Below, one piece after another: positions 27,501-40,454 of a stretch of DNA of 64,000 nucleotides (positions are counted from its first letter, which is position 1; each line of letters starts with the position of its first letter). Source of the DNA: Cardiocondyla obscurior (lineage: Eukaryota; Arthropoda; Insecta; Hymenoptera; Formicidae); assembly GCF_019399895.1 (NCBI RefSeq), contig NC_091880.1:3100001-3164000 (forward strand), given 5' to 3'. Under the pieces are notes generated by a model, which was not told the DNA's origin, did not search any database, and saw nothing but the letters and a program-made list of their open reading frames with translations. Position numbers and translations under genes: made by a program.

Positions 27501-28515
27501 GTAATTTCTTGCCGCGCGGCGAGATAAGCGACAAAATTCGCAATTTTCAACGCCTTCTCTTTCTTAATAAAGGAAAGAAAGAAAAAAAAGAAAAAGAAAA
27601 AGGTGTCTTATCAAAATTGATTACATATACGCTTAATTATATTTTAATTCTAATTAGCCTGCGCCAATTAAAATATATTAAGTGCAAAATCGAATCGTAA
27701 ATTAAATTGCGTTCAGACTTCTCGGAGCGGCTTTCATTTCTAAGTACTTCGTGAAATATTCTCTCGTCCCTTCGAAGCCCTCTCCCCGAGTCACCGAGTG
27801 GAAGTGCCAAGCTGCCGGGCAAAAAAATTGCACAAAGTATGCAAAAACGTAACCTGTCCTTCGGCACTTTTCTTTTTTAGAGGAGCGAGATCTCTGGGCA
27901 ACCATTTGTTATTCTAATATCTATGTATCAGAGACTGGTCCAAGCCGGGGGTTCGTGGGGTTGGTTTAAGGTCCGATTTCGCATCCATCAATGTCGGCGG
28001 CGATTTTATACACGCTTCGCGGCATGGCTCGCGTGTCAGAGCTTTACGTGTGCGCGTCTCGCGCGCAGGACATTCCGCTCGTTTTGCGGTTTTACCGGAC
28101 TCCACACGCGGAACAATAATTAGCAATAAATCGCTGACGGTTGACGTGCTGTCGGATTTTCTTGCCGCTTTTCAGAGAAAGAAAGCGCGACGTTTGCGAC
28201 CGGTAGTTTCATTGCCATTTGACGAAAAAAAGTAAAAAACGTCGCGCATAGCGCGCAGCTTAACGAGGTCCGTGCATGAACGTGGAAATAATATTTGTTC
28301 GGATCTACTTGCAACCTACGATGCATCTGCACATTCTCCCCACAGTATTTAATCAAATGCTAAAATTACATTATTGTTTGCAATGTAACATAATTGAGTG
28401 TAGTGGCAACAATAATAATTGTTATTATTACTGTATTGAAATAGTAACGCGATCGTACCAACGTTATAATAATTGAACTTATTAGATATACTATTACACC
28501 CGTATAAAATAATTA
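24580..28515. other. Presumed intron of the two-helix membrane protein candidate, no internal gene supported
   Basis: AT-rich with T and A tracts. A stretch at 26555-26818 is open on both strands over about 65-87 codons, but has no splice or homology support. An acceptor-like site on the plus strand at about 28174 (ttcttgccgcttttcag) is followed by only a few open codons. Confidence 0.5.
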
Positions 28516-29406
28516 TTGGTTTGGGATTATTAGAAAATTTAATTTGTTACTAATATATCGATTCTCAGTCTTTGTTCGGCGAAATTTTATTTTAGGTAAT
28601 ATTGGGTAAATGTTAAATTAAATTTCGTAGCTGATTTTTTCAGCAAAAGTTATTTAGTTATTTAATATAAAGTTTTTATTTAATCCATGAAATAATGTCC
28701 ATCACTTTTTATAATTTTTTTTTCTTCCCAATGGTTTGATAATATGGCATACGAACATTATAAATGTTCGCCATTTTTTGTAAAAAAATAAAAATGTTTA
28801 AACGTGATTTTTAAAGCTTCAAAAAATTAATAAGTCTTTTTAATTCAAAGTGTTGCAATGACGAAGCAAATAAAATAACGCGATATTAAAAGAATATAAT
28901 TCCAGCTGTTACTTTTCTAAATTCATAAAATATACATTTCAAAAATGAACATATTCGTCATTTATTTTTAATTTGTTACTTTTTTTTTGTAACGTAAAAG
29001 TAATAAAAATAAATCAATTTTAGGTTCAAATCTGAAAGGGAGGATACTATTTTAAACGAATATACGTAAACATTATAAAAAGTATGACTGTTTTTCAATA
29101 ACGGTACCCGTAGTATGTTCACGATATTGAAATCGGAACTTCTGCGCTCATCCGAAACTTTCACATTTTCTTTATACGACGGCACTTTATTTTTTCCATT
29201 TCATCATCTATAATAAAAATGACGTGCATTTTGTGAAAGAACTAGGTTTCATCAAATTAAAATGTTGACATTGACATATATCTCTTGATCGTAATTTTAT
29301 CGATGCAATCGCCTTCTGTTTGCTTGCAAAGAGTTTGCAGTCTGCTGTACATGTAGTACACCGTAGGTATAGCTCGCGAAAAACCAGAGATTAAATCACA
29401 AACCAA
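28516..29406. mobile_element. Putative short TA-flanked inverted-repeat (Tc1/mariner-type) element, degraded
   Basis: The ends ttggtttgggatt (28516) and, on the other strand, ttggtttgtgatt (from 29406) match at 12 of 13 bases and are each flanked by TA. The interior of about 0.9 kb is more AT-rich than the surroundings. All frames are broken by stops, and no transposase was recognised. If real, it is a non-autonomous or decayed copy. Chance matching of short AT-rich ends cannot be excluded. Confidence 0.4.
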
Positions 29407-29901
29407 TATTTGCAATTCTCGTTTTAGAACCATTAAAAGGTTTCGTTGCTACAAATTGTATCATCGCAATCCTTTCGATTTCATATCGTACAACTTATTT
29501 AAAACATTTACTTTAATATAACAAGACTTTTCGTACTGCGTACCGGCAGCTCCGGGAGAACGAAAAATAAAACTGCCCGTTTATTTAATAAAAAAAAAAC
29601 AAAGTCAATATACATGCCTCTCTAAATTATTTAACGTGACAGTTTATTAACGTCAGGGGAAACAAACGGATCAACCTGTAAATTTCCATGTTTGCAGGTC
29701 GGAGCAACAACAGATACAATTCGGAGCAACGCGATTTATCACAGTAACATACTTCTTCGAACGGTTTGATAAATGGGCGACTGCACCATTTATTTCTCGC
29801 AAGAAGTAAAATTCTATCTATCAATAACGAACGATTGTGATTAACAGCGCATTTGGATTAAATGTCATTCTTAAAAATAACTTTATCGGCAAATCGCAAC
29901 G

Positions 29902-29936
29902 TATATAGACCCGGCTGGCTCGGCGAACTCGGCAGT
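29902..29936 (+). promoter_or_regulatory. TATA box plus initiator core promoter
   Basis: TATATAG begins at 29902, and an initiator GGCAGTC has its A at 29934, 32 bases downstream. This is the spacing expected for insect TATA/Inr promoters. A possible donor (TTTGC then gtaaga at about 29946) follows very closely. No coding exon could be assigned to it on the plus strand. Confidence 0.4.
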
Positions 29937-31524
29937 CGAGCTTTGCGTAAGATCAATTCGCGCAGTAGACTAGTACGCGGCGAAAAACGTTTAGATATCT
30001 AGCTTTTTTAGTTCGTTACGAGACGTTTTAAGCGTTATTACGTTACTAGACAGTCACGAGATAAATCACGGATTAGCTAATTAATCATTAGATAACGATT
30101 AGATTCAATTTTCACTTGATATAATCTCGACAATATTAAAAAAAAAAAAAAAAAAAAAAAATAGGAAAATTAATACGCGAGAAGCACCGTAAGATATTGT
30201 AATTCCACACGAGCAAAGTTCGTAAAAAAAAAGAAAAGGGTGGGCAAGCAACGTTACGTGACATTTTAATCCGAACGTTGCGAAAGAAACCTAGCAAAAA
30301 AGATTTAATAATAAACCAGGCTGCCGATCCCGGAAGCAGAATTCCTGTGTTATGCTTCGTGACGCGTGCTTCGATATCTTTGGACTGACCGCTCGGGCGC
30401 TTTGATCGAAGCTCTCGAGTAAACGACATCGTATTACGGGAGCCTTTGTGCCGTGGCGTTCACCGCGGCGCGAGTTTACAAACTATACTCGACCCCGCAT
30501 CGGCGCTGACCATCCATGCCTGTAAACCCCGGCCTCACTCTCCCATCCCTAAACGTCGAACGCAACGAAATAAATTGCCCGCGCAATCTGCGCCTCGGTT
30601 TCGCAACTATCAAACATTCATGTCATAATGATTGCGGAGAAACATTCGCGGTCCTATTTATTCATTCATACAGCCGCCATAATGGATCTGCGAAACTATC
30701 GCTTAAAATTCAATTGCAAATATCCACTAAATGAGAACGGGATTTTTCGGAATATTAAAATTATAAACAAAAGAAATTATATTATCACAAAACGTAATAT
30801 CTATTCTCATTACCGGAATGTTTAAGCGCCTGAATATTTAACTTTTGACTCGTTGAATATTGAAAATATCGTTTAAGCAATTTTAATGTTATTCGTTTAA
30901 TTGGTTTTTCCACAAAAGAGAATAATTTCTCCGTCCGTGCGTCAGCGTTCTACAAAATCTCGTACATTAGCCAGCTCGCGTAAATCGATAGAATATGATC
31001 TGCGAAAGGGCAAAGGTATGCGGTTCGATCTAACAAGCCTTTTACGACGTTTCGCATCACGTGCACGAAATGCTATCGCGCGCAGTAACGCGGTGCCTCT
31101 CTCCCTTGAAGATCGGTGATCAAAGCAACAGCTTCAACGAAGCGTCCGTGGGGTATCGAGGCACACGAGGCACACGGAACGTAATTTCGCTTCCGGCTAG
31201 AGGCATGCGTGAAGCGACGGCGGCGACAATGCACGAAAAAAAAAAAAAGAAAAAATAAAGAAAAATGCCGCGTTATTGCTGGTGTATAGTCGCGCTCTAG
31301 AATTGTCATCGAAAGGTTCATTTTGTGGCGCGTAGAAATATTTCCGTCGGCTGATTTTCTCCTCAACATTATCTATTTCGCGTTCTATCTTCTTCTCCCT
31401 TCTAATTTTTTTTTTCTATTTTTTTATTTTCACTCTTTCACTTTCTCTCTGATATAGCTCTTCCTTTATCTTCGCAGCCATGGATTGTTGCCATAACCAT
31501 TTCTCTCAAGCGAGATTTTCTCAC

Positions 31525-31694
31525 TCTCTCTCTCTTTCTTCTTTCTCTCTCTTTTTCCTCTGTAACCTCGAGGCACGTTCTCGACAACCCTCCGAACGGA
31601 CACTGACTCTGCGGTTGTAACCCTTCTTGTCGTATTTCTCGATCGTGCTGGGCATCCACGTAGGCGTCTTCAAGTTATTACCTAAGGTCGCCAT
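31525..31694 (-). CDS. Candidate first coding exon, basic hydrophilic protein, unrecognised
   Basis: The ATG at 31694 has a strong Kozak context (A at -3, G at +4) and an in-frame TAA directly before it. The frame gives 56 codons plus two bases and then a donor (GAGAGA, gtgaga). It starts MATLGNNLKTPTWMPSTIEK, continues YDKKGYNRRVSVRSEG and becomes Arg/Lys/Glu-rich over a GA microsatellite. If not spliced it stops after 57 residues. NRRVS and RRVSV resemble kinase-substrate sites, but that is only an impression. An overlapping out-of-frame ATG lies nine bases upstream. I do not recognise the family and could not place the next exon. Confidence 0.4.
31526..31560. repeat. CT-rich microsatellite
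   Basis: An interrupted CT/CTTT repeat. On the minus strand it forms the GA-rich end of the candidate exon at 31694-31525 and its donor. Confidence 0.85.
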
Positions 31695-32297
31695 TTACTT
31701 CCAACCATTGCCCGCAGCGCTTGGCTTCGAGACGAGTTTTGCTACTTTTTTTTTTGTCCTTATCTTCGGTATAATTTAATCATTTCATCGATATCGATAT
31801 CTATGAAGATTTAGGACTGACAGACAGTCGTAATATTTCTGACCCCTTTCACGTTTCTGTGCGCTATTCAATTTCTCTCTTTACGCGAACGTCGGTTGAA
31901 AATTATTTAACATAGAATTATATGTATAATTTAACAAATACGTTGAACAATTTGGCCGACTTGCCTGTGTAAACTTTTATTGAAGCGGCTTTGATATCTA
32001 AATTGAAATTGTTATATTTTAATTTCAATTAGGAAAATTGCTGCAAATGAAGACTAAACATATCTTCATGTTAGATTAAATTTAATAAATAACGCATGTA
32101 ATTAAACTAATTGCAGGTTAATTTTTAATGAGACACACGGGCGGGAATATTTAATGGAAATCAAACGCTGTACCCAATTAACGCTTTCAAATATCGATGA
32201 TGTAATCTACAAACGCGACCTCTCGGCAAATTCGCGCGCCAATTTCCATGCATACTAAATCGTGCTTCAAAGTTTATGGATAAGTTTGTCGTCTCAC

Positions 32298-32429
32298 CTC
32301 CGACATTCCATCCTGGATCCGGCGAATTATTGGTTGCATAATATAACGCGAAACGCACTACCTTGCCTCGATATGTATCGACAACGCCGCGAGTTTTCAA
32401 CCGATTACACACGCCGAAACAAACCCTCG
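32298..32429 (-). CDS. Candidate internal exon, 43 codons, unrecognised
   Basis: A long pyrimidine tract (ttttctcctcttccgcgtcc) and an AAG acceptor lead into an open frame ending at a strong donor (TCGGAG then gtgaga). Phase is 1 at both ends. The peptide starts RVCFGVCNRLKTRGVVD and ends ATNNSPDPGWNVG. The frame stays open further upstream, so the acceptor is a guess. Its end phase suits the acidic exon at 22721. The support is splice signals only. Confidence 0.2.
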
Positions 32430-32702
32430 CTTGCATTCGCGCGAGGGTACGGACGCGGAAGAGGAGAAAACGGCCGGGTAGTGTCGCGCTCGTAATTACA
32501 CTTTGTTCAACTAGTTTCGCAGTCCGTCGCAATTTCGCTGATCGGCTGTCGCATTCTGGGCGAACAACAGACACATTCGTGCATAGGCTTGCTCGCGCGA
32601 TATTCGTTTCTCGCTTTTCACAGTGAAATCAAAGACGGGTAGCAATATTCATCGAGTTTGTCCGCGGGAGAAAGTGTCAATTTTGAAAGAATCGATCTCT
32701 GA

Positions 32703-32733
<31 letters not shown>

Positions 32734-35700
32734 GGAAAAAAAAAATACAATCTCCCCCAAAAAAAATCAAAGGACAGGCGCAGCGGATCGACAATACTTC
32801 GTTTACCGAGGAAGAATACCGAAGCGTTTCAGACGTTCGGTTGCGTGATGGAATAAATTGAATCCTCACGTGTTCAAAAATTACGGAATTAGATTTAGGC
32901 GGGTGTAGCACGTGCGCGAAGATGGGCGCCGCCTGTCTTTCCCGGCTATATTTCTTTTAGCCTGTCCATGCCTGTTATTTTGCAATACGTGCACGGCCCT
33001 CCGCGTCAGCACTCGTACCCTACCGGAAGCACCGACCCGACCGTTCTCTCACCCTCCCCTCGTCTCCCAATACTGCTGCAGTCATCGTCAGGGTAGAGAA
33101 TCGCTGCCAGGAACACTAGGGTAGATTGTTGCCGCCGTTGCCCCGGTAGCTCGTTCGAAACACTCGTCAGGCGAGAACGAAATTGTCCGCTGGCTCCAAT
33201 CTCGTCATTTTATCGTTTACACTCGCGCGAGACATCCCACGGCTCATCCTCCGCTCAAAGAACATTAAAGACACGATAGCCGCGATTACGATTTTATATG
33301 ATCTTTAAACGTTGCTCGCGTCACGCCGCCGGCGCTATTAAACCGTGCCTCTCTTTCACCTTCGGTATTCTCATTTATTTTTCAATAGAACGGAACTCGA
33401 AAAAAATAAAAAAATGTAAAAATTATCGTTATTATGATATTTCGAGCAATCAACGTTTCGAGCACTTTGCAATTAGCTCGCGCCTGAATCTCGTCCGATT
33501 GCTATTTGACGAATCGGCAATAACGAGATTAGCAAACAGTAACGGACGGCGATAATTCGCGCGGAATTTTTACGAGGGTGAAGGACGCTTAACGAGGAGT
33601 TTCTTGCGCGGGGCCAATTAACGAATGGATGTGCCACGCGGATCAACAGATTTCTTGCCGCACGTGTCGAGGCGCAATTTTCACGAGCAACCGTCGGCCG
33701 TCCAACTTCGGTCATATCTACTTAAATCAGTGGTGCCGGGAGAGAAATCTGCGGCGTTGAATTCGAGTTGTGAGATATAATTTTAATGAGACCGCGAATA
33801 AAAACGATAATAGCGTTTATAATACTCAATGGAAAAAACTCGGGACTTCACTCTTGAAGATCTATTTTCGGGATCTGTGTCGATTTCATTTACAATTTCT
33901 TTTTTTTTTTTTTTATTTAACGAAAGGTTGATTTAAAAAATTGATTGAACATCTAGGATGTTCAAGCTCGTAACGTGGCATTATTTGTCAGCCGACTTTA
34001 TTTAGGCATTCTTATCTCGACGTAGGAAATTAAGCTGTTATCACGATGAACAGAAACGATGTAACGGCTAGATACACAATGTTATTTAGGATATTATTTT
34101 AAGAGCGTAAATAACACGCGGTTTTCACGTAACGACAGTCACGGTAGGGTGTGGCCGAGCACGGTCAAACGCGTATCAAAGTAATTAGTCGAGTTCGGGT
34201 CGATACTAACTTTATCTCGAGCGTGTTTCCCACGGCAGGGCTTCCCGGGGCGAGGCAATTCCGTAAAGATCGGATGGAATCGGCGAGACGCTCGCGAGGA
34301 AAACGCGTGCGATACGCCGCGATGTTTTTCCGCGCCAGATTTCGTCGTCTAATCGCGGCCATTTTCGGTTTTTCAGCGTGCGAAAGGGCGTCGCGCCGAT
34401 GTGCGAAAGCTGGCATACGCTAGAAAGCACGCCCGGCCCGTCGCGCACCCCATGCCGTTGCATCTCGTCTGTTTGCAAATTTCGTAATTTCGTTGGTACG
34501 TGTCCCGGATACGGGATGGCTGCGATATTGGAGCGAGTATGACGCGCGGTATAGACGCGTCTAAATATCGCACGCAACGCGTTTGTCACACCGGAATTTA
34601 TTATAAACGTATCGGAATATCGTGACGGGTTCTCGCGATACATCCACAGAGCGACGCGCATTGGATATTTCGTTGCGCGTGCAGCCGTCGCTGTTTGTAT
34701 CACCCACCTTGCGCGTGGAACGAGAGGTATTCGAACGCCGGAGTCGCGCTAAAATCTCTCTAGTAATGTGACATCGCGGGTATTATTATAATATCGGACG
34801 AAAACGTCAACGGGTGTAAATCGCCCCGTTCGGGTTTATGACGCGACGATTTAAATAAACGGCCCGCAAAAGTCGAACGTAAATTTCCGTCGAGCGTGAA
34901 GGATCAGTTTGATAGATTTAACGGGCAATCCACTTTCGCGGGTAAAAGACGTAGGAAGGGGAAGAAATTTTTCAAGACGCCGTAATCTAATCAAGTTCAA
35001 GGCCATTTCGCGCGGAGGCGCATTCTCGAGGAGTTTCCTGAAGGATCTCGGTCAATGGGGTGGCTCCCGTTTTCGGGAATGCTCGTGGCGGCGACGCGGG
35101 GCTAATGGAGTTCTCGAGTTCTCGCAAACGACGGGACAAAGCCGTCTCGGGAAACTTTGGCGAACGCGAATCGCGTCAAAGCCGCCCGTTACAACGTGGA
35201 AGTAAGAACTGCAGCTATGAACCGAACCGCCTCGCTAATTGGCTCTTACGTCTTACATATTAATGTTACCGAGATGTGATCTGTTCCGATTCGAATGTCG
35301 AATTTGCAGGCTCGAGTTTAATGCCACCTTCGCCGAATCGAATTCCAACTTTGACGCTCGTTTCGCCGATCATTATAACATCGCGAAGTTAGGATCTCGC
35401 GTACGTGATCTGATTCAGCGTTCCTCGAACGTTCCACCGGCAAGCGCCGGCGCGATCTTTTATTTACACGGGCGATAATTAATTTCTATAAAGTTTCAAC
35501 GAGCCCGTCGATTAAGGAATTGACAATTACTCTCTTTCCTCGTATTCAAAATTTCATTCCCGGGACATGGGTGAAATCCACTTGGATAGAAACTTTAAGC
35601 TTCAGAAACCTGACCGAACGTCGAACAAGTTCGCGTCTCGTAAGCATTTCAGACGCTTTCGTGCTGCACGCGCGCTGGCAAAATTCGAAGTTGAAAACGC

Positions 35701-38700
35701 ACAAACACTGTATCCGCGTTATCGAATCAGCCGGGAAAGCGAGTCCCTCTCTCTCTTTCTCTCTCCTCTCTCTCCTTACTTTTTCGCTGACATCGGTTTC
35801 TACAGACCCCTCGGTGTCTGTCCCCGGTCTAAGCTCAAGGTCGATGCACCAAGATCGCCTCTTCCGAGGAATATCGAGCAGTTGGCCCCTATCAGTGCCA
35901 GCGACGGTGTAACAGCTGCAGTATTCCAAGATCGCGGAATAAAATGCTGAAGGCGCGTGAAAGGAAGGAGCGCGCGATATGCGGGAAACGGGACACGGGA
36001 CACGGGAATTGAAGGAAGGGGGGGGGAGGAGGTGAGGGACCTGGGCACGGGAAAATGCCATCGAGAGGCCTCGTCGCTGAGAAAACATCGATGCTGCATT
36101 TACGCGGAGAATATTCTTGGGTAACCCCTGCATCCGTAGCGAACGAACGAGAGAGTTGACGGGCCGGCGCGGGTTGAGCGCATCGGGGGGATGGCATAGC
36201 GGGAGGAAAACGGAAGAAGAGGAGGAGGACGCGATACCGGCAGCTTGCTGGCAGCTATATCGAGTTACGCTCCGGCGCCTATCTATCCACCAGCCCTTCG
36301 AATCTCTCACCACGGGTTTTCCCTAGCTTTCCCGTCCATTCTCCACCCAACCCCCCCTCTCCCCTCGCCGCCGCTCTCCTTTTTCCCGCTATCCTCCACG
36401 TATTTTACATGAAACGAGCGACAACGCGTTTTCGAAATATACCGACAACAGCCACTAATGTCGCGCCGTCGCTGGTACATCCCGGCACACGAACGCGAGG
36501 CATTTGCACTCGATCATGCCGGAAAATAAAATAGGCGATTTAAGAGAGAATCTATTTCCTCCGTAAGTACATAATGCGCGAAATAGAAAATTTTTGTGGG
36601 GAAATAGAAGTAAAGTTTGAAGATATTCTTTTTTTTTTCCCTTTTTCGTGGTGTTATCGGATGTGATAAATTACTTCGTTTTCGTGGAATATTAATTTAT
36701 AGATTTATGTTACGAAAATATAAATGACACGACGGCGGAAAGATCGAGTTGGTCTTTTTCGAAGTGAAGAAGCAGTAAAGCCGCTTTGCGACCACACGCA
36801 GCTTCCTCTTTGATGCTGTTCTTAGTTATATAGTTTTAGATAAAATTAACGTGAAGTTACGTAATATTTATTAAGCCCCTTTTATTTGCTTTTTAATAAA
36901 TAACGAGTTATTTAAAATGTTTTAAAACTTATTTACAAACTCGTATTTTTGATAATATATTTCAAAAATATAGAAACTAGATCGGCTTTAATATCCGTAA
37001 TCACGAGCTCTTATTTCGCTGCAATTTGACAAAATCTTAGCGATCCAGATATGTACGACGAGAAATAAGAGAAATGTCTACGAGCGGGTACCCCTTTCAT
37101 CGAATTGACTATCGGATGATCGCGGGAAGAATGCTCAAATGGAAAATCCGGGAAATTCCCTCACCGTGGCTATCGATGTAAGTCGGGACGGCACGTAGCC
37201 GTAAATGTCGGGAATTCAGCATCGGCGGCCGAAATTGACATTCGGAAGCCGACTTTCTGGAAAGGGATCTGATCTAAAACGCCCGCCAGCTGCCGCAGAT
37301 CCCTGCTTTCCCTTCAATACCTCCGCCTTTTTCTCATCCCCGTTCCCCCGTCTAGTTTCTGCCACGGTAATCACGGAAACGGGATTTGAAATTCGAGGCC
37401 TCGTTAATGGCCGGTGACACTCATTCGTCGTTCGTGCGGTAATCGGATCGACGTTCGAAGGCGGCCGGCGAACGTTTAGCGCTCATTTTTCTTACGGGAA
37501 GGAAAAACGTCGTTCTGTCAACGTCATTGGTTTCGTCTATATCTCGACAATCAGAAAATAACGACCCTTCTTTGCGCAGCGCAAAATGTCGCGGAACGTC
37601 TTGTACTTAATCGACCATTATAAACCGGATATCGTGGAAAAACACGAAAGGCTGAAATTGTCAGCAATAATATATATATATATATATATTTATATATATC
37701 CCCGTGCGTCCCGTTAATTCATAACTTTCGCGAAAACGCATGAAATAAATACGCCGCCGGTGCGTCAAAATTGTCTAGAAAAATTAGAGCTCGTTAATGT
37801 ACCGATACGGGACACTCTATGGGAGCAAACAAGCACGGCAAACAGGACCTTGATGACACGAGTCAATATCGATCAGAGCTCGGTTTACATCCTGTTTACC
37901 TTGTTGCACGCTCGGCTAAGCGCGCCTGGCGCCGGCGCCGGTTGCGCTCAAGCGTCGAACGAAAGCTGATAAATTAACGCATTAATTAATCGCGGACCGT
38001 GGGACAGGGATGCTGCGGGGCGGAGGGGAAGGGGGAAAATGGGGGGGAGGAGAAACGCGACACTCAATGCGATGCGAAACTAACGGAGATCGTACGGCCG
38101 ACGGGCATCATACGCAGCTGTCCGAGTTATCCCGGAATTATGCTGGCCTGCGTGAACCTGTCCGCGAATAACGGGCCTCCAGTCGACTCGCGTGCGTGGC
38201 ACGTCGGCGTAGATAGCAACTGTCTCGCGTCGCCGACGTGTCCCGTTCACTGACACGTGGTGGTGCACACGTGCGCCGGGCCGTGCCACCCCGAACGAAT
38301 ATGCATTTGCTTGTCCCATCGTCCCACCGCCGGCAATGAGCAACGGGGCCGGCATTATGAATGCCTAATTCGTGTGCCCGCAATGATGTGATCGTCCGTC
38401 ACATAGTCGTTCGGAAATTGGAAAGGTGCCTCTCTCGCGAAAGAAAATTATCCTCCGCGGTTCCTTGAATTTCGCTAACCCACGCCGCGGTGAGAAACGA
38501 AAACCCGAGGTTCACTCGTATCGTTGTTTCCTATTTGGGACGGGAAAAAATACCAAGACACGATTGAGTTATTTACTTTCGAGGTAAAAGCTCGGTATGC
38601 AAAAACCGGATTACGAATAGTCGTGCGGATGAGCGAACGCTTGTGGCTCGCGGTGACGCAACTCAAAGTCAAACGAGATTTTAAATTTATCAAAAGAATG

Positions 38701-40185
38701 TATAGCTGTTTATCTGCATGTTCCGCGTTTGCTTCTGTCGTTCTCGGCCGTGAATTCGTTTTGCGAAGGAACTTTCCACATCCGAAACCGACAATCCCGA
38801 GCCGATTCCATTGGATAAACATGGCGCATTCTATCGACGTAATCCTACAACGGATGTTATCGTTTATCCGCGCTACTCCAGCAGAATTTGCAAATTTCAC
38901 TCGTAAAAACGCTCGGTATTCAGCGGCAGTAGTCAATCTCGTCCCGTCGAGTAAACATTATTCCTGCCGGTCTCGCCGCTCCGTCAGATTCGGCTTTATT
39001 CGAAAGCGATGTGTTCCCAACCGAATAATTTTCCCTAATTTTTTTTTTTTTTTTTTTTTTTGTTAATCTGTTTTGACGTTAAGAATGTAAACGGAATGTG
39101 GATTCGCGGATGGTGCTCATCGATAACGGTATCTATGACCGCGTCCCCCGTAGGCACAGGTGGCTGTCACGCACACCCGACGCACCTTCGGGCTCGCATA
39201 TTGCGTGAAACCGAACTCGGACGCGCTCGGATAGACGCATGAATGTCCGATACGTGGGTTTGAGGTGTCGCCCGCGACCGCGATAGGAACGTGTCGCAAG
39301 AGGGTAATCGCATCTAAGTTGACGTATCCCCAGAAGTAAAATAGAGTGGCGGTGACTACGCCGGTGGAAAGCCGACGGCGAAATTCGCAATCCCGTCCGT
39401 GATGGGATTTGACGACGTTGCCGTAGATTTTGCACATCGCGGCTTGCCTCGGATAAACGGCGACGTGTGACGTATTCCGCGCCTTTTTCAACGCGCAAAG
39501 CTGCCGCACTAACAGATTTTATCCTGATGGACTGCGCGCGATTGTGATGTAATTTTACGCCGAGTAGGGCTTGAAATTCAGAGAGAGAAGGACGCAACGT
39601 ATTTATGTAATAAAATAGAAAAAAAAAGAAAGAAAGAAAAAAATATTTTCGTAAGTCTCTTTTATTCATCCACGGTGGCCGCGTAAAATATTTCTTTATC
39701 TTTTACCGTAATTGTTATCAATGTAATCGACGTTATCTAGTTCTGGTTAGGGTTAGATAAGATAGTGTTAACAAGCTTTACATAAGCAACGATGCGAGCA
39801 ACTACCAACCGCAGCGACATCAAAGGGAATCCGTATTCTCCATTCTGATCCATCGTTAGTAGAACCACTCGCGTATCGAGCTAGACCAATAAAGCAACGT
39901 TGAGAGACTGTGCCAACGCGTCGCATGTCGTGAATAAATTTTCGAAGGAACAATGGAAAAAAAAAAAAAAAGAGTTGTTAAAATTAGATTGTCAGAAAAA
40001 AGGATTTCGATAAAATATTTGCAGCAACAGAAATATAATTTGTAATATTGATAAGAAATGTTTGATACATTTTTATTGCAATTCTTTTTGCAGAGTTGAT
40101 TTACAATTATTAATTAATCGTCGTGTTCTATCGCTTGGCTTGCTTCGCACCAACCGAGAGTCAACGTCGGCTATCAAGTCGGCGA
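32430..40185. other. No supported gene
   Basis: Mostly CpG-rich DNA with many long, mutually overlapping frames (for example 35546-36313 minus, 38524-39066 plus, 39133-39669 minus). Composition, lack of splice signals and pyrimidine tracts argue that these are chance frames. 36600-36980 is AT-rich. Confidence 0.6.
37669..37700. repeat. TA microsatellite
   Basis: About 32 bases of alternating TA with one interruption. Confidence 0.9.
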
Positions 40186-40320
40186 GTTTGATTTAATTTT
40201 AATATTTAATTAATATGTCCAGGCTAAGACGGTCTTCGCGATTTTCGAGATCGAAGACGACTAAGTGGAAGTACCGTCTTTGTCTGGATATACTAATTAA
40301 ATATTACAATTAAATCGAAC
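40186..40320. repeat. Long near-perfect hairpin (foldback, miRNA-precursor-like or palindromic element)
   Basis: The arms 40186-40233 and 40273-40320 are inverted copies of about 48 bases with about six differences, about half of them G-U compatible. The outer stem includes tttaattaatatgtccag against its partner ctggatatactaattaaa. The apical part holds a second small stem (gtcttcg/cgaagac). The length exceeds a usual insect pre-miRNA, so a foldback element or an endo-siRNA hairpin is as likely. It lies about 130-300 bases upstream of the leader transcript. Confidence 0.75.
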
Positions 40321-40454
40321 GAAAGTAACGGATAGATAGGCGCAGGGATGGCGCGGGGGCGGCGGGGAGTGGTGGGAGGAACTGAGCGAGAGCGAGCGCG
40401 AGCCTACATGCCGCGCGCTAGGTATATTCCCCCACTACTCCCACTCTCGCTTTG

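Noticed and set aside
29018..29035. tRNA-like B-box (ggttcaaatctg)
   Set aside because: It does not end in CC, has no A-box or acceptor stem at the right distance, and lies in an AT-rich putative repeat.
35546..36313. 255-codon minus-strand open frame, the longest in the window
   Set aside because: It lies in CpG-rich DNA where stops are rare. It overlaps other open frames on both strands, runs through CT/GA low complexity, and has no domain or splice support.
38524..39066. 180-codon plus-strand open frame
   Set aside because: It is random-looking, overlaps a 153-codon frame on the other strand, and ends in a T-tract-encoded Phe run.
39133..39669. 178-codon minus-strand open frame
   Set aside because: It starts in a Phe-rich A/T tract, has no motif, and overlaps another frame of similar length.
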